A stretch of DNA of 25,650 nt from an uncultured Prevotellaceae bacterium (GTDB lineage: Bacteria > Bacteroidota > Bacteroidia > Bacteroidales > Bacteroidaceae): positions 1 through 25,650 of the forward strand of contig CALDLA010000174.1 in assembly GCA_937898415.1 (NCBI GenBank), given 5' to 3'. The notes below the pieces were generated by a model. It was not told the origin of the DNA, ran no database searches, and saw only the letters and a program-made list of their open reading frames with translations. A program made the position numbers and the translations under genes. Positions 1-6,696 of this stretch are shown piece after piece (position 1 is the stretch's first letter; the number at the start of each line of letters is the position of its first letter).

Positions 1-28
1 TTTCGTTGAACTTTATCAGTTAAAACTG

Positions 29-45
29 GCAAGTTAGTAACTTGC
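29..45 (-). terminator. Possible terminator of the metallophosphoesterase gene
   Basis: Seven-base inverted repeat (GCAAGTT / AACTTGC) with a 3-nt loop, about 48 nt downstream of the phosphoesterase stop codon. On the minus strand it is followed within a few bases by TTTT. The stem is AT-rich and the U-tract short, so this is a weak call. Confidence 0.35.
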
Positions 46-92
46 GAAACTTGAAATTCTTTATTTGTTATTCAATGAAATAATCCTTCGTG

Positions 93-1475
93 TTAGAACT
101 TGAACTGGACGACTTCCTTCACACCCTCGCCGCGCTTGAAGAGGACAACGAAGGCGTTTTTCGTCTGATTGGTGTTGCCATTGGCAGCTACCGTATAGTC
201 ATGTACCTTGTTGTTGGCGTTGACGGTGCTGGTGTAGGTGGCATCATAGAAGCGGTGGTAGTGGCCGGAGAAGTGCTGCACCTTGCCGCCGACCTTACCG
301 GCAGCCTTCATCATGATGGCCGACAGCGGGTCTTTCTTCAGCGTGTTGGCAGATGTGGCATCGTTGTAAGCGATGCCCGAGGTGCTGGAACCATAGCTGG
401 AAGAATTGCTGGAAGTGATGTAATTACCACTTTCATTTTGGTCAAGCCACCAACGGTTGCAGTCGCTGCCAGCCAACCACGGATAATGCTGCATCCACAC
501 ACTGGCCTCGTCTGTGTGACTCTCCACGAAAGTATTAAGGGCGTTGATAATACCGTCAGGGGCATAATAGGTAGCCGACGAGAGCAAACCGGGCTTATTG
601 TAGGGCTTCTGAAACCAATAGCAGTTGGCGCAGTAGAAGCGTACGTCCTTGAAGCGGAAGGTAAAGTGGCTGGGTTCAAAGTCGTAGTTGTTGCCCGAGG
701 TGAAATAAGTGATGCCGTCCTCAAAATAGCCGCTCCAATAGGAGTTGTTGTTTTTGATAGCGTTAATGGTTTGCTGGTCGGCATGATAGCCACCAGAACC
801 TCCATAGGTTACACCCTTGCTTCCATCGTTCCAGTAGTCGGGGCTGATGTCGTGGTTGCCCGCGATGAAGATGAACGGTATGCCCGCTGCCTTTGCCACC
901 TCGGCTGTGCAGTTCAAGAAGTTCGTGTGTGTGCCGCTGCTACCGTCGTCGCCTTTGTCCTGGTCGATGTCGCCCGTGCAGAAGATGATGCTGGTCTTGG
1001 GTACGAGGTTAGGAGCAGCGGCGAAGGTGACTTTCTTCTTGCCGTCCTGCCCCATGGCGATAATGTTATTCATGATGGTGGTCATGTCGGCAGCACTGGT
1101 GCCGTCATGTCCGCTGCCCTGATTGATATGGCAGTCGGAGAAGAAGACGCCGCAGAACCAGACGTCCTCCTCAAAGCGGAAGCCGTAGGCCTTATTGTTA
1201 TAGGTAAAGACCTTCAGCTCGCCGTAATTGAGCTTGGTGGTGGCGGGGTTGGGGGTCACTTCGCTGGCATCGACGGTCGTGCCGTCGATAGCGACTGCGG
1301 TGATGAGACCGCTGAGGTCGGTGCCTGCCGGAAGGGTGACAGTCGTAAAGCCTTTACTGTCGCGTTGGGCCACGTCGCCGTAGGTCATGCCATTAAGCGT
1401 AAAGGTCATCTGTGCACAGACATTAATGAGTGGAATCCACAATAAGAACAATAGTGTTAAAAGGCTCTTTTTCAT
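93..1475 (-). CDS. Secreted calcineurin-like metallophosphoesterase
   Basis: About 460 residues. It begins with a signal peptide (two Lys, a Leu-rich core, likely cleavage after VCA at residue 21), so the protein is exported. A small beta-rich N-terminal domain (about 22-103) precedes the phosphoesterase domain. The dimetal-site motifs occur in family order: SDCH (D114, H116), GDID (about 168-171), GNHD (about 206-209), then QHYPW and near the C-terminus GHYHRF. This is a complete calcineurin-like (Metallophos) set, implying phosphomonoester or phosphodiester hydrolysis in the periplasm or at the surface; the substrate cannot be read from the sequence. A second ATG lies 12 nt upstream (1487), but the MKK start gives a standard signal peptide. 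A -7 element lies just upstream. No sorting domain is seen at the C-terminus. It stands alone, divergent from nhaD. Confidence 0.88.
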   Translation of the reverse strand: MKKSLLTLLFLLWIPLINVCAQMTFTLNGMTYGDVAQRDSKGFTTVTLPAGTDLSGLITAVAIDGTTVDASEVTPNPATTKLNYGELKVFTYNNKAYGFRFEEDVWFCGVFFSDCHINQGSGHDGTSAADMTTIMNNIIAMGQDGKKKVTFAAAPNLVPKTSIIFCTGDIDQDKGDDGSSGTHTNFLNCTAEVAKAAGIPFIFIAGNHDISPDYWNDGSKGVTYGGSGGYHADQQTINAIKNNNSYWSGYFEDGITYFTSGNNYDFEPSHFTFRFKDVRFYCANCYWFQKPYNKPGLLSSATYYAPDGIINALNTFVESHTDEASVWMQHYPWLAGSDCNRWWLDQNESGNYITSSNSSSYGSSTSGIAYNDATSANTLKKDPLSAIMMKAAGKVGGKVQHFSGHYHRFYDATYTSTVNANNKVHDYTVAANGNTNQTKNAFVVLFKRGEGVKEVVQFKF

Positions 1476-1507
1476 AAAGAAGTGCATTTTAGGTTGTTAG
1501 TTGTCTG

Positions 1508-1515
1508 CAAATATA
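1508..1515 (-). promoter_or_regulatory. -7 promoter element for the metallophosphoesterase
   Basis: TATATTTG on the minus strand matches the Bacteroidota -7 consensus TAnnTTTG, about 30 nt before the chosen ATG. No clear TTTG is present at the expected -33 spacing. Confidence 0.5.
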
Positions 1516-1621
1516 CGAATTATAACCGTAAAACGTGTTGAAGTGATTGTGTTTTATAGTTTATTAATACATTCCGAAAGTAAAAGTCGGCGCTAACGAT
1601 GCGTATTTGAAAAGAAAGTAG

Positions 1622-1629
1622 TACCTTTG
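1622..1629 (+). promoter_or_regulatory. -7 promoter element for nhaD
   Basis: TACCTTTG matches TAnnTTTG and lies 25 nt before the nhaD ATG. The expected -33 position (about 1598) carries GATG, only a partial match to TTTG. Confidence 0.55.
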
Positions 1630-1654
1630 CCGCGAAAACCAAAACATTATAGAA

Positions 1655-2986
1655 ATGTCAACATTAACTGTCCTGATTGTCACCGTCTTCTGCATCGGCT
1701 ACCTGTGCATAGCCCTGGAGAGCGTGACCAAAGTCAACAAGGCTGCCATAGCCCTGCTGATGTGTGTGTTCTGCTGGACGCTCCTGATGATGGGCCCCGG
1801 CGCTTATTATCCTGAAGTGGCCGCTGACAGTGTGATTCACCACATTGCCGAGGTCATTGAGCATCACTTGGGCGATGCGGCGGGGACGCTGTTTTTTCTG
1901 ATGGGTGCGATGACTATTGTCGAGATTGTCGATTCCAATGGCGGCTTCAATTTTGTTCGAGACACGATGAAGACGCGGTCTAAGCGCAAGCTCATGTGGC
2001 GTATGGTCTTCATGACCTTCTTCCTGTCAGCCATCCTCGACAACCTGACCACCTCCATCGTGATGATTATGGTGCTGCGTAAACTGGTGCAGAGCCGCGA
2101 GGACCGGCTTATTTATGCCGCCCTGGTGGTCATTGCTGCCAATAGCGGCGGTGCCTTCTCACCCATCGGCGATGTGACCACCATCATGCTGTGGATCAAG
2201 GGTGTCATCACCACGCAGGGCGTCATCACCGAGATTTTCATTCCCTCGCTCGTCTCCATGCTCGTTCCGGCCTTTATCATGCAGTACTCGCTGAAGGGCA
2301 AGTTCGACAAGGAGCAGAACTTGCCGAAGGCCGACGTCAGCCAGTTTACGAAGAGCCAGCGCGACGTCATCTTCTGGCTGGGTGTGGGTGGTCTCTGCTT
2401 CGTTCCCATCTTCAAGACGCTGACCCACCTGCCACCGTTTATGGGCATCCTCTTGGTGCTGGGCGTGCTGTGGACAGTGACAGAGATTTTCCACTACAAC
2501 ACCTCAGAGGATGACACGATGGCCAAACGCGTCAGCGACCTGCTGTCGCGGATAGATCTTTCTACCATCATGTTCTTCCTTGGTATCCTCATGGCGGTGG
2601 CCGTACTGCAGGAGGTGGGTGTGCTCACCGCTCTGGGTGAGGGCTTGAACGAAGTCTTTTCCGGCAACTACTACGTGGTCAACGGCATCATCGGCGTGCT
2701 CTCGTCGATTGTCGATAACGTGCCTCTCGTGGCCGGTTGTATGGGTATGTATCCTGTGGCTGCTGAAGGGGCAATGGCCGTCGACGGTATTTTCTGGCAG
2801 CTCTTGGCCTACTGTGCCGGCGTGGGCGGCTCGATGCTGATTATCGGTTCCGCAGCCGGTGTCGTCGTCATGGGCTTGGAGAAGATCACCTTCGGTTGGT
2901 ACATGAAGAAGATAACGTGGGTAGCCTTCGTAGGCTACCTCGCCGGTATTCTTATTTATTGGGTGGAACGCGCTCTGCTGTTCTGA
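1655..2986 (+). CDS. nhaD: Na+/H+ antiporter, NhaD family
   Basis: 443-residue polytopic inner-membrane protein with roughly 11-12 hydrophobic segments spread over its length. Conserved NhaD-type features are visible: the SAILDNLTTSIVMIMVL segment (about 130), the NSGGAFSPIGDVTTIMLW segment (about 163-180) and a later IVDNVPLVAG motif. These Asp- and Asn-containing unwound helices are typical of the ion-transporter superfamily and NhaD, which exchanges cytoplasmic Na+ (or Li+) for external protons in Na+ and pH homeostasis. Length fits the family. The start is the only ATG consistent with the upstream -7 element and an A-rich leader. The 3' end overlaps the convergent AraC-family gene by 35 bp, so no terminator lies between the two genes. 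The symbol is by family resemblance. Confidence 0.88.
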   Translation: MSTLTVLIVTVFCIGYLCIALESVTKVNKAAIALLMCVFCWTLLMMGPGAYYPEVAADSVIHHIAEVIEHHLGDAAGTLFFLMGAMTIVEIVDSNGGFNFVRDTMKTRSKRKLMWRMVFMTFFLSAILDNLTTSIVMIMVLRKLVQSREDRLIYAALVVIAANSGGAFSPIGDVTTIMLWIKGVITTQGVITEIFIPSLVSMLVPAFIMQYSLKGKFDKEQNLPKADVSQFTKSQRDVIFWLGVGGLCFVPIFKTLTHLPPFMGILLVLGVLWTVTEIFHYNTSEDDTMAKRVSDLLSRIDLSTIMFFLGILMAVAVLQEVGVLTALGEGLNEVFSGNYYVVNGIIGVLSSIVDNVPLVAGCMGMYPVAAEGAMAVDGIFWQLLAYCAGVGGSMLIIGSAAGVVVMGLEKITFGWYMKKITWVAFVGYLAGILIYWVERALLF

Positions 2987-3848
2987 GCTCACTGGGGCGC
3001 CGCCCCGTCTTTATCTTAAACTTGGCAGAGAAATAGTCTGGCGACTCGAAGTTCAGTCGGTAGGCTATTTCTTTTACGCTCATGTCGGTGGTCGACAGCA
3101 GTTCCTTGGCCCGTTGCAGGCGCAAGTCCTGCTGGTAGATGGCGGGCGAGATGCCGGTGTGCTCCTTGAAGAGCTTGCGGAAGTTGGAGTAACTGACGCC
3201 CATCTCGTCGGCCACCTGCTGGATGGTGAGGTTGCTTTCCAAGGCCTCGCGGATACGGAGGCGTGCCCGGCTGATCATATCAACATGGCTCTGGTTGCGG
3301 CTCAGCTGGATGTTGCGCTCCAGGGAGTACATCAGGCCGATGAGGTGGTTGACGAAGCCGGCCATCAGCTGCTGCGAATAGGCCGCCTCGGCCATTGCCG
3401 TCTCGTAGGCCTCCTTGTATAGCCGTACAATCTCGTCGCTAAACCCCACATGATAGACGGGCTTCTGGGGAGTCAGGAATCCGGCACGTACACGGTCGTC
3501 CATGTTGCGCCCTTTGAAGCCTATCCAATAGCTCTTCCAGCCAGTCTTGGGGTTGGGATGGTAGGAGTGCCATTCACCGGGGAAAAGCAGCCAGAGGTCA
3601 CCTTCGCGCAATGTAGCCTCGCGGACGGTGGCACTATAGAAAATTCCCTCGCCCTCGGTGAGGTAGAGTAGCTGGTACTCGTTGAGTTCACGTCCGCGCT
3701 CCAGTTCGAAGTAGTAGCCGTCGGCATGTCCGCGGGTGGGATAGGCGTCGCCAGGCTTGATCTCCTCATACCCAACGGTGCTCACCGTGAGTCCCCAGAG
3801 GGCATCGCGCTCGTTGGCCAGCAGGTATTTACTGATTTGCATTGCCAT
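2952..3848 (-). CDS. AraC-family transcriptional regulator (cupin sensor plus HTH_18)
   Basis: 298 residues. The N-terminal half (about 1-160) has the beta-rich cupin pattern of AraC ligand-binding domains, including LREGDLWLLFPGEWHSYHP. The C-terminal 100 residues carry the double helix-turn-helix: first HTH around TIQQVADEMGVSYSNFRKLFKEHTG, second around SVKEIAYRLNFESPDYFSAKFK. It probably binds a small ligand, often a sugar, and activates nearby genes; the ligand is unknown. It has no receiver domain, so it is not a direct phosphorelay target. It lies 36 nt downstream of two sensor kinases on the same strand and is probably co-transcribed. That gap is almost wholly a 7-nt tandem repeat. 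An alternative start is the third codon (ATG at 3842). Its last codons overlap nhaD. Confidence 0.85.
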   Translation of the reverse strand: MAMQISKYLLANERDALWGLTVSTVGYEEIKPGDAYPTRGHADGYYFELERGRELNEYQLLYLTEGEGIFYSATVREATLREGDLWLLFPGEWHSYHPNPKTGWKSYWIGFKGRNMDDRVRAGFLTPQKPVYHVGFSDEIVRLYKEAYETAMAEAAYSQQLMAGFVNHLIGLMYSLERNIQLSRNQSHVDMISRARLRIREALESNLTIQQVADEMGVSYSNFRKLFKEHTGISPAIYQQDLRLQRAKELLSTTDMSVKEIAYRLNFESPDYFSAKFKIKTGRRPSELRTAERVPPNK

Positions 3849-3860
3849 ACTTAACTATTT

Positions 3861-3895
3861 TTTTCACTTTTCACTTTTCTCTCTTCACTTTTCAC
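3861..3895. repeat. 7-nt-period tandem repeat, five units
   Basis: Five consecutive 7-mers on the plus strand: TTTTCAC, TTTTCAC, TTTTCTC, TCTTCAC, TTTTCAC (GTGAAAA-type on the minus strand). They fill the gap between sensor kinase 2 and the AraC gene and encode the last residues (SEK) and stop of the kinase. The same repeat type recurs at 10194, 12694 and 20799. Confidence 0.8.
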
Positions 3896-6665
3896 TAGGC
3901 CGCAGGCCGCAGGGGATCCATATCCAGAAGGTGGAGCCGTGCCCCTCGCCTTCACTCTTCACGCCAATGTCGCCCCCGCAGCGCTCGACAATGGATTTGC
4001 AGATGTTGAGTCCTAGGCCTGTTCCCTGGACGAACTCATTCAGCTTGACGAAGCGTTCGAAGACGCTGGCCTGCTTTTCCTGCGGGATGCCGGAACCAGT
4101 GTCTTCACAATAGATATATAGGCCGTTGACGCCTTTCCTCTGTTCCTCCCTGTAGCCCACGCGGATATGTCCCTCGGTGGTGTACTTCACCGCGTTGGTG
4201 ACGAAGTTGGTAATTACCTGCTGGATGCGTCCGATATCGAGGCGCGTGGGGTAGGTGGTGAACGGGTTCTCCTTGATGAAGCGGACGGAAGGCAGCTGTA
4301 CGCGTTGCTCCAGCGTATGGCAGATATCGTCGAAGGCAGAGGCAAAGTCCACGTCTGCGGGGGAGATAGCCAATGGTCGCGAGTCGATGTCGGATGCTTC
4401 GAGGATGTCGTTGATCAGTCTCAGGAGCATGTCGCAGTTGTTTCGGATGATGCGTATGAACTCCTGCTTCTCGTCGTTGTTGGTAATCATAGGCAGGAGG
4501 TCTGAGAATCCGATGATAGCATTGAGCGGCGTACGTATCTCGTGCGTCATGTTGGCAAGGAAGGCGGCTTTGAGCCTTCCGGAGTCTTCAGCTCGGGCCG
4601 TCTCGACACGCAACTGTTCCTGGGCCAGCATCAGGCTGGTGATGTTACGTGAGAGTCCGAAGAACTCCTTCAACTGTCCGTCCTTGTCAAAGATAGGAAC
4701 ACCTGAGACGGAGTACCAGGTAGGTTGGTTCTCAAGGGGGGTACGGTCGAAGGGTAGGATGGTGTTGTAGGGCTTCCCCTGCTGCATGGCCTGTTGTATT
4801 TCGGCCATCGCCTGCTGACGAGCCTGGGCACCGATGGTATCCATATATTCCTCAATGGTCTCCGTGAACTCTGTCTGTCCGGGGGAACGGGTGATGTTGA
4901 CGATATTCTCAGCCGGGCGGTAGCTCCAGATGAACATTTGGCTTTCCTCCAATAGGTAGCTGAGCTGCTGCTCGTAGTGCTTGACGGATTCGTTGGTAGC
5001 TTGCAGCTGCCGGTCGTGCTCGCGCTGCTCCAGATACATGTTGCGCTCGGCGGTGACGTCGCGGTTGGTGACAATGTAATAGACTAGCTTGTCATCGTCG
5101 TTCATGACGGGCTGGATGCGGAACTCAACGTATTTGTCGAGGCCTAACTCTGGTTCCATCAGATGTTGGCAGACATGCATGGTCTCGCGTGAACCGGGCA
5201 GATAGATTCCCTTCAGATTGGGAAAACTGAAGAGCGGGCTTTGGCGGAAGTACTGTTCGCTTTGACTGTCAATCTTGCAGAGTTCATACATTTTCCTGTT
5301 CAGGTCGAGCAGGGTGCCGTTAGCATCGTAGAACGACATGGCGACCAGGTTGGTGTCGAACATCTTCTTATACTTGCTGGCGACTGTCCTGATGCGCCGG
5401 TCTTCCTGGACCTCGTTGGTGATGTCCTTGATTGTATAGACGATGTAGAGGGGTTTGCCGTTTTCCCTCTCAATGATGGCATTGCCGTAGAAGTGCTTCC
5501 AGACAGGCTTCTCTTGGGTGCCTTGGTTGAAACTGAGGCTCATGTCGAAGTGGCTGATGACGCCGGTGGCCAACTGCGTATTGAGTGTGTGTAGTTGCTG
5601 GGCCTCTTCGGGCGGCATGCGTGTCAGGAACTCCTTGGGGGCCATGTCGCCCTGAGGCAGCATGTGACCGTACTTGTTGCGAAGCAGGTTACTATAGAAG
5701 TCCCACTCCACTACAAAGTAGTCGCCCATATTGAGCACCTGACCCATCATCTGTCCCAGATCGGAAGTCTGGCTGACGGCCGTGTTGACCCGCTTCCTGA
5801 CAAGGCGTATGAGCAGCAGCGTGACAATGGCAGCCAAGAGGAGACCGGCGATAATGAACAATACAACAGGCGAACTGTCATCGTGCTTCCGCTCGGGATG
5901 GAACCAGCGGTCGTAGATTATCTGTAGCTTGCCTGCCTGCTCCAGTTGGGTGTACTGCTCATCGATGAGGTCGATGAGTTCTTTGTTGTAGCCGATGATT
6001 CGCAGTTCACCCGCCGGGATGTCTATCTTGTCGAGGACGACATTGTCTAAACCCAGTTCCTGAACCTTATAGCTGAGGGGAATCTCGCCCCAGATATAGT
6101 ATTTGTAGCGGCCTTGGCTGACACCCGCAAGACCGTCTTTCGGCGAGTGATAGGCTATATGAATCTTTGGATTGTCCCTGCCAGCAAGAACCATGGGTGC
6201 ATAGTCGTCCCGCTTGACCAGCAGCGTGTCGGTCGGCTGAAGTTCGCTGATCCGGTTCAGGGGCGGGGTATCAGTACGCCGTGCCACTTTCAGGTTGTAG
6301 TAGTTGATGTACTTATGGGTTGATGCATACGTATTATCCTTGTAAAAGAAGGACAACGCGTGGATGAGGTCTGCTTTTTGGCTCTTGAACATGTTGGTGG
6401 ACACATGCCATTCCTGCATGACGAACTTGTGTGGAATGCCAAGCTGGTTGAGAATGAGGTTCAGCACGTCGACGTTGTACCCGGTGGGGCGTCCCTCAAC
6501 ATCGATGAACTCGAAAGGACGGAAGTCCCAGTCTCCGGCTATCACCAGCGGCTGCTTTTCCGTATAGCCGTATCTGTTGACGGCATGAAGCAGGGGCGAC
6601 AAGGAGAAAAGGCAAAGGAGCAAGGCTACATGCCTCTTGATGCTTTGGGACTTATATCTGATCAT
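3885..6665 (-). CDS. Sensor histidine kinase 2 (SBP3 sensor, TM, three PAS-like, HisKA, HATPase)
   Basis: 926 residues from the MIRYK start; a start 15 nt upstream is possible, but the paralogue upstream also begins MIR. Signal peptide at 1-28; a family-3 solute-binding-like domain (about 35-265, typical of amino-acid-type ligand binding) would lie in the periplasm; one TM segment at about 268-292; three PAS-like modules (about 300-415, 425-540, 555-680), the first two ending in DIT/DVT motifs typical of PAS; HisKA with NMTHEIRTPL (phosphoacceptor H708); HATPase with NFVTNAVKYT (N box), DTGSGIP (G1) and GTGLGLNI (G2). There is no receiver domain and no response regulator next to it, so the partner is unknown. 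It follows kinase 1 by 31 nt, implying one operon. The last residues (CGLRPSEK) are encoded by short tandem repeats and look like an acquired tail. Confidence 0.88.
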   Translation of the reverse strand: MIRYKSQSIKRHVALLLCLFSLSPLLHAVNRYGYTEKQPLVIAGDWDFRPFEFIDVEGRPTGYNVDVLNLILNQLGIPHKFVMQEWHVSTNMFKSQKADLIHALSFFYKDNTYASTHKYINYYNLKVARRTDTPPLNRISELQPTDTLLVKRDDYAPMVLAGRDNPKIHIAYHSPKDGLAGVSQGRYKYYIWGEIPLSYKVQELGLDNVVLDKIDIPAGELRIIGYNKELIDLIDEQYTQLEQAGKLQIIYDRWFHPERKHDDSSPVVLFIIAGLLLAAIVTLLLIRLVRKRVNTAVSQTSDLGQMMGQVLNMGDYFVVEWDFYSNLLRNKYGHMLPQGDMAPKEFLTRMPPEEAQQLHTLNTQLATGVISHFDMSLSFNQGTQEKPVWKHFYGNAIIERENGKPLYIVYTIKDITNEVQEDRRIRTVASKYKKMFDTNLVAMSFYDANGTLLDLNRKMYELCKIDSQSEQYFRQSPLFSFPNLKGIYLPGSRETMHVCQHLMEPELGLDKYVEFRIQPVMNDDDKLVYYIVTNRDVTAERNMYLEQREHDRQLQATNESVKHYEQQLSYLLEESQMFIWSYRPAENIVNITRSPGQTEFTETIEEYMDTIGAQARQQAMAEIQQAMQQGKPYNTILPFDRTPLENQPTWYSVSGVPIFDKDGQLKEFFGLSRNITSLMLAQEQLRVETARAEDSGRLKAAFLANMTHEIRTPLNAIIGFSDLLPMITNNDEKQEFIRIIRNNCDMLLRLINDILEASDIDSRPLAISPADVDFASAFDDICHTLEQRVQLPSVRFIKENPFTTYPTRLDIGRIQQVITNFVTNAVKYTTEGHIRVGYREEQRKGVNGLYIYCEDTGSGIPQEKQASVFERFVKLNEFVQGTGLGLNICKSIVERCGGDIGVKSEGEGHGSTFWIWIPCGLRPSEK
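3898..3911. repeat. GGCCGCA direct duplication
   Basis: Two adjacent copies of the 7-mer GGCCGCA, 2 nt beyond the 7-nt-period repeat at 3861-3895 and inside the 3' end of sensor kinase 2. On the minus strand they encode part of its CGLRP tail. Same period, different sequence. Confidence 0.6.
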
Positions 6666-6696
6666 GGTGCGTAACTTCAATTCGACATTCTTAATT

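Noticed and set aside
90..1445. 451-codon open frame on the plus strand opposite the metallophosphoesterase
   Set aside because: The minus-strand protein has a signal peptide and all phosphoesterase motifs; the plus-strand translation is low-complexity Val/Ala/Gly-rich with no domain, an expected shadow of biased codon use.
3861..3895. 7-nt repeats considered as a CRISPR array
   Set aside because: No spacers, unit far too short, no cas genes.
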